Source: Letharia columbiana
Taxonomy: Eukaryota; Ascomycota; Lecanoromycetes; Lecanorales; Parmeliaceae
NCBI RefSeq assembly: GCF_014066305.1
Contig: NW_023501041.1
Span: 1,178,001-1,242,000, forward strand
DNA: 64,000 bases
Direction: 5' to 3'
Shown here: positions 11,976 to 25,849 of the stretch, one piece after another
How the letters are laid out: every line of letters begins with the position of its first letter
Position numbering within the stretch: the stretch's first letter is position 1
The notes under the pieces: generated by a model
Told to the model about the DNA's origin: nothing
What the model saw: only the letters and a program-made list of their open reading frames with translations
The model's database searches: none
Position numbers and translations under genes: made by a program

Positions 11976-14900
11976 TATTCTTCTAAGAAAAGCTACTATT
12001 AAGATATCGAGTACTAAGCTATATTAAGCTATACTAAGTTATATTAAGTCGTAATATCGACAGATATAGCTATAACTATAATATCTTTTCTTCTCGAGAG
12101 AAAGCTTATCTTAAATATTAAAGTAAATGAAAAGTGCTAATAAGTTTAAGGTAGGTACTCGATAATAGTGCTAGGAATTTCGTCGGCTTAAATATAGTCT
12201 TCTAGGCTTATCTATTCGCCGAGCGCTAGAGAAATTCTAAAATTCTAACCCTCGTATTAAGCGACTAGAGGTTTTATATTTAGAAACTCTATCGCGAGAG
12301 TCTTAATAGCGTCATTACTTTTTTATAGAACGACGTTAATATTTTATTTAATTTGCTTTCTATTTATTATAATAATCGCTATCTTTAATATTAAGAATTT
12401 ATTTATAAGAATTACTATTATATTATTTTAATATAAATTAAAAATTATTAAAGCTTAGATCTTATAATTAACGAAGATAATAATAGTAAATAGATTAATA
12501 ACTTATTTAAATAATCTAATCTCTATTATTCTTAACTCTATTAATATCTTATTTTTAGAAAAATAAATTTTTAAAGAGTTTATAATTAATAATATTAAGA
12601 TAGAGTTTAAAAGTAAAACTAGCTACGTAGTTGAAAATAAGATATTAATTAATAAAGTTTTTAATAAAGTCTATTTAAGAGAGTTTAATATCGAGATTAT
12701 AGTCGATATTTAACTAAGATATAAAGTTAAGAGAGACTACGATTTCTTAAGTCTATTACGAAAATATAGATAGTCTTAATAAGATACTTACTTTATTAAG
12801 TAAATAGGTCTATTAAGCAGATACCTTACTAAGCTTACTAGTCTACTATTATAAATAGTAGATTTCTAGATAGAAATAATTAAGCTTATTATATATTACG
12901 ACTATAGATTTTTATTATTATTATAATATAATAGTAATATTATTTCTTAATATTAATTAACTATTAAGAGATCTTAGAAGTTTCTTTACTAGGCCAGCCC
13001 GTTTAAAGAAAACTCATTCTTTAAGAAAGCCTATTTTTAAAGAAAGTTTATTCTTTAAATTCTATCTTAAGTTTCTACTACGCAAATTCTTTAAGTATAT
13101 TACTATTATCTAAAATTACCTTTAATAGTAAATCCCCTATATCTATCGTAATTTCAGCTAAGAATTTATAAGGAATAAAAATCTCTCTCTTAGAAATCTT
13201 AATTTTTTATAAGATTTCTTAATCTTTCTCTACTTCCTTTTAAGAATTATTAATATCGTCGATTAATAACTAAGCTAACTTTCTTAAGTTATTTAGTATT
13301 TAATCTAATTACTTATAATATTATTATTTTTATATTTTAATTATAAAAGTTTCTTAAAAGTAATTATATATTTATAAATTTACTTAATAAAAAGAATCGT
13401 TAATTTATTAAAAATATCGTCGAAAGTAATTTCTATTTATTTTTTATAACTCGAGAAATCTTAATAAAAAATAATTATTTATATATTAAATTAAATTTAA
13501 TCGAAATATTATTCTAGCCTCTTAATTAAATTATTAATAAATTATATTTTTATATAATATTTAGAATATTTAACGAAGGAGTAGAGCTATTATAAAGACT
13601 CGAGAATCTTTTATCTACGGGAGTTACTCTAGAAAACTCGCCGAGTTTTTTACTTTTAAAAACTATTATACTTCCTTTAATAAACTTAATCTTATCTTTA
13701 AAAATCGTTATATATTTTTTAAGAATCTTAAAAATTATAATAAAAATAATCTTTATTAATAAAGTAATCTATTCTTATCTAATCGATCTATTAAATAAAA
13801 TAAATCTTAATAATTTATAAATATAAGTTGTTATCGCGATAGCTACTTTCGCGGCGATAGCTTAATATATATATAATAATCTATTATAATAGAGAATATT
13901 AGAATTATCGAGCTTATTAAATATTATTAGTATCTTAAGAAATAATAAAGATTTCTTATAGCCGAGATAGAATCTAAGCGATATCGATTTCTTTAATTTA
14001 ATATATAAAGATAAATCGATAGTATCTAAAGCCTCGCCAATAAAGTATATATTAAAGAAGATATACTTCTATAATATTTATCTTTTTATCGAGTATACTT
14101 ATAACGTAGCTAGCATTAAAGATAATAATCTTATATATATAAACCTTTAAACTTACTTAAAAAGTCTTATCTTAAAATAATAACTTAGTAAACTTATTAA
14201 TAATAATAAGCGTTTTATTAAACTTAGTAATAGATTTAATAAGTAAAAATAACTACTTATTAAACGATTTAAGATATCTACTAATATAATTATTAACTTA
14301 AATTTTAAGAAACGCAATATACTTTATAATATTAATAATTATAAAGAATCTCGAGAATATATTTAATAAATTTTATAAGTAGTAAAAGATATTAAGTTTA
14401 TAGATATTAGTAATTAAATCGATGTTATTTATAATAATCTCGATTTCGATCTTAGATGAGATATTAGATATTTAAAAAAAAAAAAAAATTATAAAAATTT
14501 CTTATTAAGCTTAATAATTTTAAATATAATTAATAAATAGATATAAATAGATATAGAGTAGAAAGAAGTATAGATATCGAAAATACTTCTAGATTTTAAG
14601 TAAATTAATAACCTCGATTTATCGATAGTAATAGAGATAATTATAATTAGTTATAACCTCGATAATAATAAGATTCTAGATTTAATTAATAATTATCTTA
14701 TAATCGCTAATCTTATTAATCTTACTACTCGCCTTTTTCTTATTATTTTAATAATATAAATATTTATTTAAATTAATAATAGTAGAATTCTAGTTAATAT
14801 AATTAGTAATTAAATTTATAATATTAAATTTATTTATTCGAGACTCGATAATCTTTTTAAATTACTGTTTAGGCCTTTTAATACTTTTTAATACTAGAAA

Positions 14901-17269
14901 AGTTAAATCTATTTTTAAATTAAATCTAATTTTATATATTAACTAGTCTTAAATCCTTTCGCAGAGGATTTTTATACGCTAAAAACGGTATTTAGACTAT
15001 CTTCGAATCATCTTTAGGCGATATATAAACGGGTTAATATAGCCTAAAGTCTAGATATAATCTAAATATAGTCTGAATATCATTTTAATAGCGTTTAAAT
15101 ACGGTCTAAAGACGGTTTAAAGATAGTCTAGAAATTAAAGATAGTTTAAAAACTAAAGACGATCTAGGAAGTAAAGATGGTTTACAAAGATATTACTTGC
15201 TATATAAAATATCTTACTTAAAGTAATTTAAAAATAATACTATTTAAAGTCTACTATAGAATTAATAGTAATAATAATTATAATATATAAAAGTAATATT
15301 AAATAAAGTTAGATCGAAAGTAATACTCTATTAATATATCGTCTATTAAAGTCTTTAGTATATATATTATTATATAAGCTATATAATATAAAAGTAGTTA
15401 TATAGTCTTATAATAAAGATTTATCTTATTTAATATCTTCGTTTTTCTATATAATATCGATATTTTCTTTTTAATTCTCTTTATCTTTATCTTCATTTTT
15501 ATCTTTATTATCTATCTTTAACTCTCTCTTTAGTATATTTAAGTCTTTATACTCTTTATCTACTTCTTCGATATTTAATCTATACGAAGTATCGAAATTC
15601 TAATTAATATTTAATTTTTAATAACGTTTATATTAAATCGCGTATAGGATAATACGCTTTATAAAGTAATCGAGAGAGTGCGAGAACTTCTTTCTTTAAT
15701 AAAGAGTATTAAATATATTAAAGAGATATACGCGAGTATACTTAATTAGATTAAAATTATTAAAATCATCTTTATAAAGTTCTATAAGTTATTAATAGAT
15801 TATTAATTATAAAAAGATATCTAATAGTTATTAGCTAGCTACCGAAGCCTTTAATAAATATATTTATATTTTAAAAAGCGTATTTCTTTAGATTTTATAT
15901 TATTGAAGTTAATAGTTTTAATCTTAAATTTAAATATTATTTCTAACTAAGAAATATTAAACTCGCTTTAAATCTTCATTTTAATTTTCGAAAATATCTA
16001 AAGTGTTATTAGCTATATAGACTTTATAAGTTTAGCGTAATATATTTAACGTTATATTTATATTAATACCGCGATTAAAATATAAGTCTTTTATTACTTA
16101 TATATCTATTATATATATATCTTCACCTTCTTATAGACTAAATACTCAACCTTTATCTCTAAAAATATCTCTTATAATGGCTTATTTATATATATATTTA
16201 ATAGATATATTAAAAAGTAGCGTTTAATAAGGATGTTTAGCTAAGTTATAGCCTCTTTCTCACTCTTTTTAATCTTCGTTTTCTTTAACTTACTAATATC
16301 GATATCTATCCTTATACTATACTAGCTTTAATTCATATTAAAAAGTAGAGTTATAGTTAAATTACTACGATTTCTCTTATTTTCAAATTTCTTTTTACTT
16401 TTTCGCTTATTTCTAATTCTTCTATCTCTAATCCTCTTATCTCTAATTCTTCTATTTCTAATATTCTCTATCGAAGCCTTTAATATTTTTTTTATCGTCT
16501 TTAATTATTTAGATAAACTAAAGATTATATTAAGCTTTAAAGAGAGAAATAAAAAAAATTATATAGTAGTTAAGAATAGCTTCGATATATTCGATAGTTT
16601 AAACTTAAGAGTTAGACTTAAGCCTATAGAAGTCTTTTATAAAGCCTTTAAAATAGATATAAACTTAGATTTTTAAATTATTAAGATTTTTAGCGTAGTA
16701 AAGTCTATTATAATCTTCTTCGATAATAAAAATTAAGATTTATATTATAGTATAAATTTAGTAAAGTTCGAGACGTTCTCGAAAGATATCTATCGATTTT
16801 CCTAAACTGCTAGATAAAGATACTTTATTATTATTTAATACGTTTTTATCTATATCTCTTTTATAATAACGCGAATTATATATAGATCTTAATTAATCGA
16901 GTTCGTTTCTCAAATTATTATTATTATTAATTTTTATAGCGCGTTTTAATATATAATTTCGACTAAATCTAGATATCTTTAATATCTAAGATTTAAATAT
17001 CTTAATTATACTTCGTTTATTATCTACGATAATCCTTTATAAGATCTATTACGAAGTCTTTTATAAATTTTATTATTAAGATTCTCAAGCTATAATCTTC
17101 AATATTAATTATTTAGATTAAATAAAAGATAATATTTAGAAATAACTAATATTCGAATATATATAGAGAATAAAATATAAAATATATTTAAATATTAGAA
17201 ATATAAGATATAGCTTCTCCGTCTAGCGTATAGAAGTTACGCTATTACTATTTAGAGAAACTATATAAA
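11976..17269. other. AT-rich RIP-degraded DNA, unassigned
   Basis: About 5.3 kb without a usable frame on either strand. A less-mutated patch with GC-richer text lies around 12130-12310. A region near 15040-15190 repeats AAAGACGGTTTA/AAAGATAGT-type units. Around 16380-16470 short units of the form CTCTAATTCTTCTAT recur, which on the minus strand would encode an Arg/Lys/Glu-rich run. It is probably a dead transposon, but I found no recognisable RT, integrase or transposase motif. Confidence 0.6.
15080..15190. repeat. Degenerate short tandem repeat (about 20 bp)
   Basis: Successive units of the form GGTCTAAAGACGGTTTAAAGA with substitutions run through this stretch. They are imperfect in length and sequence. 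No function is evident. Confidence 0.5.
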
Positions 17270-17447
17270 AAGTTTTTTTTTCTTTTTCTTTTCTCTTTAA
17301 AAAAAAAATAAAAAATATTATAAAATTTTTTATTTTTTTTTTAAAAAAAAAAAAATATTTTAAAAAATTTTTAAAAAAAATTTTTTTTTTTTATTTATTA
17401 TTTTTTTTTAAAATTTTTTTTTTTTTTTTTTTAAATTTTTTTTTTTA

Positions 17448-17480
<33 letters not shown>

Positions 17481-17615
17481 TAAAAAATAATTTTTATTTT
17501 TTTTTTTTTTTTTTTTTTATTTTTTTTTTTTATTTTTTATTTTTTAATTTAATTTTTTTTTTTTATAATAAATTTTTTTTTAAAAAAATTTTTTTTTATT
17601 ATTTTTTTTCTATGA
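17270..17615. repeat. Near-pure A/T homopolymer tract (about 340 bp)
   Basis: Almost uninterrupted runs of T and A with only a handful of other bases after 17300. It lies about 55 bp outside the LTR that begins at 17671. It could be an expanded low-complexity tract, or an assembly or consensus problem at a hard-to-sequence site. Confidence 0.8.
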
Positions 17616-17670
17616 GATATATATAAAAATCTTTAATCGCTTATTAAAGCCTTTAGTAGTAATTTATATT

Positions 17671-17806
17671 TATGGAAATATGAGGTACGACACTTAGTTG
17701 TTAACTATGGAGTTACTATGGCGCAAAGAGCGACTAGATACAGTCACGCTGAGCCATGTCACGTGACCGCCAAGACACTAAGAGTCACGTAATCCGAATT
17801 TCAACA
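17671..17806 (-). repeat. LTR of A1, low-coordinate (3' LTR), little RIP
   Basis: 136 bp ending TTTCAACA. It aligns with the LTRs at 25279-25429, 25605-25735, 32706-32856 and 59711-59861. It has two CACGTGA/TCACGTG-type boxes and lacks a 15-bp duplication present in the other copies. It retains many CpA/TpG dinucleotides, unlike the element body. Confidence 0.75.
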
Positions 17807-18608
17807 CTCCCCTTCGCACATATTCTCTCATAAGCGAAACCTAGTGAACACGAAGTTTCGATACTAACGATGTAAAACCGGTAGATAAAAGATAAAATAA
17901 TTTATCGATTTTCGTTAGGTTATTAAAGTGAGTTGCGCGAGTGTTAAGTGAAATTCGGTAAAGTTAAGTTGGTCGGTAAAGTGAAATTAATATTAAATAG
18001 CTAAGGTGAGTTAGTACCGGGTAGCTAGCGTGAAAACACACCCCCCCTATACCCCCTATACCCCTATCTCCCCTCTATGTACACGAAATTGAAAAACATA
18101 CGAGATTCAATAGTTCGCGACGTCTAAAATAGGGTAGGTAAAGTGAAAAGTCGAAATCTGAAAACGACTATATCAGACTAGGCCCCCACCAAAATTCGAC
18201 CGAAATTCCACTTTTTGTTAAAAAGCGGTTTTTTAGAAATTTTATTTTTAGGCTATCTAATATATATTAAAAATCGATCGATTCGAGGCCGAAGGATATT
18301 TATAGGGGTGACTGAATGAAATAATTAAAAGAAATTCTTCTAGCTATATATCGCCGGCTATAAGGCCTCTATAAGGATTATTTTAAATATCTAATCCTTA
18401 GTAATAGTAACTATAACAACGACAATTTAAAGATATAATACCTCAAGACATTAGTAACGAATAGATATAAATTTCTCGAAAGAGTTTTAAAAGTTTTAAT
18501 AACGATAGTAGTAATAGCGCTAAAGAAATAGCTATTTCGATATAAAATAGCGAGTTTATAGAGTATTAAATCTAATATAGCGGCTCGATAAACGGCTTAA
18601 GTAGATTA

Positions 18609-19198
18609 CATGGCAACTCTAAAATTCCTTTCCGTTCGACTTCCGCCGGGTCCCCGCATATAAGCACGAATTTTTGAAAATCGCATTTAGCCTATCTAAG
18701 CAAACTTTTTCTATATCTAAGCCTTACCGCCAGTTCTATTAGTTTAGATCTATTAAAACGCAAGCGATGTTTTTAAAAAATTTTACGCAATACACTCTAT
18801 TATACTCTAAGTAGTATTCTACTATATATGGTATTGGAATATATATTATCCATCAATATGCGTATTATTTACGCTATATTAGAGTTATTACCTACTTGGC
18901 TGAAGAGTGAGTTTCAGTTAAATCGTTCAATGTCCGTAGCCAAACCTTTGAGTTGACGTTATTACTTCGCCTCGTAGAACCTAGTCGTCGCAATCGTCAT
19001 TAGAACTATTCTTTTTCGTTCCGTATTGATGTTAAACTGGCAGAACGGGCAATGATTAAGATGCTACTTGAATCTGACGGAATTGCTTTGGCTGATTTTT
19101 GTAGGGATAGTTGCTGAATATTGAAAAATGGAAAATGGTAAATTAGCTATTCGAAAAATCAGAATTTGAAATTTCGTCAGGAACTCCTGGTCCAGATG
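18609..19198. mobile_element. MITE-like inverted-repeat element, copy 2 (nearly RIP-free)
   Basis: 590 bp, inverted relative to copy 1 at 3038-3606, with ends CATGGCAACTC and CCAGATG. It keeps normal TG/CA content in strong contrast with the surrounding Copia sequence. The Copia 3' UTR that it splits is recognisable on both sides (GGCTTAAGTAGATTA before, TACTTATAG after, by comparison with 26650, 45550 and 56690). A TA or TAC repeat flanks the break, with about 13 extra bases at the right. It has no coding frame. Confidence 0.6.
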
Positions 19199-22100
19199 GG
19201 TTGTCGTAATGTACTTATAGTGCGAGAATTAATAAAATAACTCCTCTAAAGTAGGTGATAATAGGCGATTTTTTTAAATCTAGGTATAGATATAGTAGAA
19301 TAGCTCTTTTATAAAATAAGATTATATTAAGATAGTAGTAAGATTAGCGATTATTTAAGAGATAAATAAATATAGCTTTTATCTCGAGAGCGTTTTAAAA
19401 AGTAATAAATTTATTTAAGTAAAGGGCCTTAATAAGCCTATCAGCCATTTATTTATTAGTAAGAATATATCGTATATTTATAGTATTATTATTAATCTTT
19501 TCTTATATGAAATAGTAGACAATATTAATATACTTAATATAAGTATAAAATTAAGCGTTTTTTGCGAAGGATAATTACGTTTTAATTATTATCGAAAATA
19601 ATAATAACTTTAAAGTTTATATTATTAAGACGAAGAAGTTAATTAAATAAGTTTTTTAGCTAGATTACTTTCTTAATAGCTTATATTTAATTAATATACT
19701 TTATTTTATAAATAAATAATATTATAATAACTTAACGCTTAGATAATTAACTAATTATATCGCTTCTTATATTAAAGAGATAATTAGATATAGATCTTCG
19801 GGTTATATTATTAATTTAATTAGAATTAATATAATTAATAAGCTCTTAAAAAAAGCCTTTATATACGAGTTTATAGTATACTATATCTCTTAAATATCGA
19901 AAGATTTAAATAATTATATTTTAATATACTAAAGTTAAATTAGCTAAATAGCGATTTATTAATAATATCGCGTAAATAATATTAGAATAAATATCGAGTA
20001 TAATATATATAAGAGATTTCACCGCGAATTAATAGTTCTTTTATAATTTTCTTAAAGCGATATAGCTCTTTTTAATAAAAGTTAGTTTATAACTAATCTC
20101 GAGAGATATTAATATCGAGATAAGATTTTAATAATTAAAATAATTTAAGAATTAAGTAATATAAGCCTCTTATTTTAGACGAAGAATATCGCTATAACGA
20201 TTTTTTTTAATAGTTATATTTAAGTAATAGATATATAATTCTAAATTTAATATATAAAACTTCGTATTAAGTCCCTTCTTAATTCGCTAAATTTCGACTT
20301 TATTAAAATTAATAATTAAGATATTATCGATATAGAGCGCTATAATAATACTCTCTTTAAGATTTATAAATACGCTATTATTTAATTTAATAGAGAGAAA
20401 ACTTAGCTTCTTTATATATTTCGAGAAATATTAATATTAGACTTAAGAGAATTATTTTAAATTATAAAATATCTTATTTAGTTTATAAATCTTAATATTA
20501 TCTTTATTAAAATTATCAAATTAATATATATAAATCTCTTTTTTTATATTATTATATAAAAAGATAATTTTAATATTTATTTACTTTAGATTTTAATTTA
20601 GAATAATTATAAATATAAAGATTATTTTATAATTTATAGACTTTATTATTAACGCGAAAGTATTATAATAATTATAACTCTTCTATTATTTAAATTTTTA
20701 AATAATTTAATATATCTTATAGCGAATAATTTTTTTATTAAAATCTTATTTTAAGATATAAATTTATTTATTTTTTAGAATATAAGCTTTAAAAAACGCC
20801 TAAATAAGATATTAAGTATTATTATCTATAAGAGATTTATATTTATTCTTTATAAAAAGTTTTTAATTTATTTAAAATAGCTAATTAGATATAGCTTACT
20901 TATAAATAATAAACTTAAAAATATTTAATTTATTAATATAATTTATAAGTAAGATAAATATTATAAAGATCTTCGAAAGAGAGTTAGAGAATAAATCTTA
21001 TAGATTTAAAATTATAAGATTTAAATAATTATATAATATTCTTTAAATAGTATTTAACTTATAATCTTCGCGAATAGTTTATATAATTTTAATAATAATA
21101 AATAATAAATTAAGTCTAAGAATATTAAATTTAAATTTAAGGAAATTTCTTATATAAATAATATAGATTAAATTATTAATATAGATATAAATATAATATT
21201 TAATTAAGTAAATCGAGTAGTTTATATTAGAGATATTTAAATTAAGAGCTTTCGCGTAATTAATTAAATTCGCTATATTAAAGACTCTTATATAGATCTT
21301 CGCGAAGGCGCTTTCTTATTAATTAATTAGAGAAAATTTAATCTTAATTTTATAAATATTAAAGATCTTAAAGTTATTAAAGATTTAATAGCTATTTTAA
21401 TTATAAATATAATATCTTCTAATACTTCTTTAAATTTAATATCTTTTAAAATATTAATAATACATTATTTATTTAATATCGCTTTTATAGCGAATATTAA
21501 TATTATTAAATATTATTACTTATTTAAAAACTTATAAATCTTAATTTCTTCTTTTAAATTTATAATTAGAGGTTATTTTTTTATAAAGTATACGCTATTA
21601 GCGCGAATAATTATCTTCTTAATAAGATTATATAATTAAAAGATATACTCCCTCTTATATCTTAATAATATATACTTTTTACTTTAATTTATAAATTTCT
21701 TTTAATTTTATTTTATTATATAAATAATAAAATTAATTATATATAAATAAAAAAGAATAAACTTTTATTAATAGAAGATCTTAAAAGAAATTATAATAAT
21801 TTTAATATTAGATAATTATATTATTAAATAATTAATAATAATAATAATTTTAAATTAAAAGAATTTATTAAGATTAAAGCTTAATAGAATAAAATATATC
21901 TTATATAATAGAGTTTATTTAAAATACTTAATTATATTATTTATCTAGAAGTTATTAAGAATAATAAATTTTTATTTAATACTCGATAGAGCGAGATAAT
22001 TAAGAAAGACTTTAAATATATACTTATTCTTATTATCGAGGCGAATATAAGAGATTTTATAATTATATAATTTAAGATAAATCTTAAATTATAAAAATAT

Positions 22101-25100
22101 AGCGAAGATTTTACTTTTATAATAAATATAGTAAACTTTAAAATAAAAGATAAAATTATTTTTAAATATTATAAAGTATTTATAGTTATTAAAATTAATA
22201 AAGAATAGAGGCTCTATAAAATCGCTATAAATAAATTTATTTAATTATATATTAGGCGTAGTAGAATTAATATAGAAAATAATCTTTTAACACCCTATAA
22301 TATAATATTTATAAATATATTTATTCGCGATATTCTTAATAAAATCTATATCTATCGCTATAGCGAAGAGTTTATTTAAATTTTATTAATTTAAATAATT
22401 TATATAAATATATTAAAGTTAATAAATCGAGTTTAAAGAAATACTATATATCGCTAAAATATTATTTAAATTATTTTAAAGATTAAAAAAGAATAAATCT
22501 TAATTATAAGTATTTATAAGTTTTAAATTATCTTTAATTAAAGCGTAGTTAATCTTATAAAAAATAATTATAATATCGAAGTTTAAGAGTTTATTAATAA
22601 AAAGAAGATTAATATTTATATTAAATATATATAAGATATTAAATAAAATAATATTTATATACTTATTTTAAACGAAGTAATTTAAATTAATAATATCGCG
22701 ATTAAGAAATTAAATTTAATTATTTTTAATATCGCGAATAGAATAAGAGTAAATCTTTTTATAAATAATAAATATTAAATAATTAATAAAGAAATAATAA
22801 GAGTAATTAGAGTTTATTATTATATAAGAATATAGATTAATAAAGTTAATAATTATTAAGTTATACTTTAAATTAAAATTAATAATTATTAAATTAATAA
22901 CTTTCTTATTATTAATTATATTAAGAATATTAAAATTATTAAAATTAGAATTTATATAATATATAATTAAATTTAATTCTTTTAGAAAGATATAGTTAAT
23001 ATTAAGATACTTATTCTCCTCTAAAATAAAGACGTTAAAAAATATCTCTTTAATACGCTTACGCTTAATATTAAAGCTCTTCTTTATATTATTAAAATTA
23101 ATTATAATAATTTAAGTCTTCTTCTTCTTTTTTTTATTTAATATAAACTTTTTAAATTTTAAATAAGAAAATTTAATCTAATATTTAACGAAAGAATATC
23201 TAAATTTATATTTAACGATTTTATATAAAAAATAAATTTCGCGATTAATTTTTAAATCGTCGATTTTATAATATCTAGCGAATTACTTATTTTTATTTTT
23301 ATTATTATTATTATAAATAGCGTATATAATAATATTATTATCTTTAAATAATAATAGATAAATTTCTTTATTTATCGCGATATAGATAATCTTATTAAAT
23401 TTAATAATTTTATTATTATATAGCTTATAGATCTAAATATAAATAATTATAAAGATATTAAAAGAGTTTTTAAGTTTTATAAGAAAGAGTTAAATTAGAA
23501 AGGATTTTAATAAAATAAGTAATTTATATAAATTAGCGATTTTAATAATAATCTTATAAAAATTCTTTTTATATTAATAAATATCTTTTTTAAAAATAAG
23601 AGTAATATTAAGTAATTAGCGAATTAGCTTTATATAAAGTTTAAAATTTTTAGATTTATAATATTTAGCGATAATATTTAATATTATTTAAAAATTTTTA
23701 TTATTATAATTAATCTCAATAAGCTAATAATTATTATATTTAAAATATTAAAAAATAATTATATAAATTTTAAGCTTTATAATTTTAATAAAAAATAAAA
23801 GATTATTAAGTATTAATTAGCTTTTAATATCTTATTTTTATCTAATATATTTTATATTAGATTTTAGAATAGCGATAAAGATTAAAGAAAAATTATTTTT
23901 ATTAAATTAAAATTAATTAAAAATATTAATTATAAAGCGCTATAATTAATTATTTAAATTTATTATTATTAAAAGATAGTTTAGATAAAGATATATAGAA
24001 TATTAATAAAGAAGATAATAGCGATAATAATAATAATAATTTAATTATTATTTTAAATAAGATAATAAATTTAGAGAAAGATTTTAAGAATAATTTTAAA
24101 GTAAATATAATAGACTTTTTAATATAAAGATTAAATAGCTTAATATCGCTTAAAGAATTAAAACTATTTTCGCTAACTTTAAATTTAAAATTAATAAAAT
24201 TATTATTTAATAAAATAGTAAAAGTAAAATAAATACTCTAATTATTATTAGAGTTTTTAAAGATCTTATTAATACTAATTAACTATCATCTTTAAGCTTT
24301 AAATTTTTATATAAAAAATAAAAAGTATTTATATATAGAGCTATAATAGATATAAGTAATATAATTAAAATAAAAGATATTTAATAATAAAAATAATTTA
24401 TAAATAAAGATTAATTTCTAATAAAATTATATAAAGTATAATTATTATAAATATATAAATCTTCTTCTTAAAGAGAAATTAATATTCTTTTTATATTACT
24501 TATTTAAAAATTTAGATTTAAAATATTTATATCGCTAGCTATTATTATAAGACTTCGAAGATTATTCTAATTTTATAATTATAATAATAGAATATAAGTA
24601 ATTATAAAGAAAGAATTCGATAATAGAGCTTTAACCCTTTTTTTTAAGAGGCTTTCTAAAGATTTAGAAGCTAATATTAATAAGATATTCTTATTATTTT
24701 AATCTTAATAGATTTATAAGCGTATTAAAAGATAGTAATATTAGCTCTAAAATATTTTAAATTATAATTAAACTATTAATATTAATATTTAATTACTTTT
24801 AATTAATAATTATTAATTTAATAATTAATATATAATTTTAAAATTAATATTAATATAAAATAACTTTATTTTTAATAAAATTAAATATTCTAATTTAGCG
24901 AAAATTAATAAAATTTAAAAAATCTTAATAATATAACTTAATTATATAATAATATAATTATATACTTAATATATTTAGCGAGTTTAATATTTTGATTAGA
25001 GATAATATATCTTAACTCGCTTAGAATAGAGATAATAGCGACTCTTAATCTCTTATATTATTAATAAATTATACTCGTTTAAATCTATAATTATTTTAAA

Positions 25101-25261
25101 AGAGAAAAATATCTTTATTAAGAAGATTAAAAGAATATCTTTATAGCTACTACTATCTTTATATAATAGACTTTAAATATTATAAGATAGATATTAAAAG
25201 TCTAAAAGTAATTATAGTTATAAAAGTAAATAGTAGTTATAATATAATAGTTATCGAATAG

Positions 25262-25278
25262 AGCTTAAGTTTATAATC
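25262..25278 (-). promoter_or_regulatory. Primer binding site of A1 (half-tRNA-iMet type)
   Basis: Read on the minus strand, GATTATAAACTTAAGCT follows the LTR directly. It corresponds to the GGTTATAAGCCC-type site next to the better-preserved LTR at 32706, which is complementary to the anticodon region of initiator methionine tRNA, as known for Copia-group elements. G>A changes are consistent with RIP. Confidence 0.5.
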
Positions 25279-25429
25279 TATAAAAATATAAGATAAGATA
25301 CTTAGTTATTAACTATAAAGTTACTATAAAGAAAAGAGCGACTAGATATAAATACGCTAAGGCGTATTATATAATTATATCACGTGACCGCTAAGACGCT
25401 AAGAGTTACGTAATCTCTGAATTTCAATA
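25279..25429 (-). repeat. LTR of A1, high-coordinate (5' LTR)
   Basis: 151 bp, RIP-altered, beginning TATAAAAATATAAG and ending TTTCAATA (CAACA with C>T). It retains the GAGCGACTAGATA core. It contains the 15-bp duplication that is absent from the partner at 17671. Confidence 0.7.
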
Positions 25430-25565
25430 GATATTCGTAAAGCTTAATATATTATAATTTCTTTAAAAAAATTCAATATAATCTTTTTAGCTAAGACGTA
25501 GATTTCGATTAATATAATTATTCAAAAATTATTATATTAAGAAATAAATAAAATAAATATTTAAA

Positions 25566-25567
<2 letters not shown>
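25430..25567 (-). mobile_element. Copia pol fragment between two Copia elements
   Basis: Closely matches 27485-27610 of the neighbouring element A2 (reverse transcriptase region) in the same orientation. It is wedged between the end of A1 and a poly-A run. It is probably a leftover of an older copy into which A1 or A2 inserted, or a rearrangement product. Confidence 0.55.

Positions 25568-25604
<37 letters not shown>
25568..25604. repeat. Poly(A) run of 37 bases
   Basis: An uninterrupted run of 37 A. It replaces the expected first 12-25 bases of the A2 low-coordinate LTR. It is either a homopolymer expansion or an assembly artefact at the junction. Confidence 0.85.
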
Positions 25605-25607
<3 letters not shown>

Positions 25608-25735
25608 TTAGTTATATTAACTATAGAGTTCTATAAAAGAAAAGAGCGACTAGATATAAATATACTAAGGCGTATTATGTAATTATATTATATAATCGCT
25701 AAGACGCTAAGAGTTACGTAATTCGAATTCTAATA
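25605..25735 (-). repeat. LTR of A2, low-coordinate (3' LTR), truncated start
   Basis: Starts TACTTAGTTATATTAAC directly after the poly-A run and ends TTCTAATA. It is strongly RIP-altered relative to 32706-32856. It has lost its first bases. Confidence 0.7.
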
Positions 25736-25849
25736 CTCTTCCTTTATTTATATATTCTTTTATACGCGAAATTTAATAAATACGAAGTTTAACGCTAATA
25801 ATATTAAAATTAAATAGATAAGTAAAAATAAAATTAATCAATTTTCGCT

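Larger units (their letters stand above)
17671..25429 (-). mobile_element. Copia LTR retrotransposon A1 (minus strand, RIP-dead, nested)
   Basis: The low-coordinate LTR is 17671-17806 and the high-coordinate LTR is 25279-25429, so the element reads from high to low. Next to the 25279 LTR is TTATAATC preceded by AGCTTAAG, a RIP-altered match to the half-tRNA-iMet primer site used by Copia elements. On the minus strand the order is gag, protease/integrase, reverse transcriptase and a 3' UTR with short repeats (17.9-18.0 kb). A VADGLTK-type C-terminal motif of Copia RNase H is recognisable near 19400-19440. All frames are destroyed. The MITE copy 18609-19198 interrupts its 3' UTR. Flanking 5-mers (ATATT and GATAT) do not match, and the LTRs differ in length (136 against 151 bp), so the two ends may come from different copies. 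Confidence 0.7.

Noticed and set aside
25568..25604. Poly-A as the tail of a LINE or SINE
   Set aside because: The sequence before it is Copia pol, not a LINE 3' end, and no target-site duplication surrounds it.
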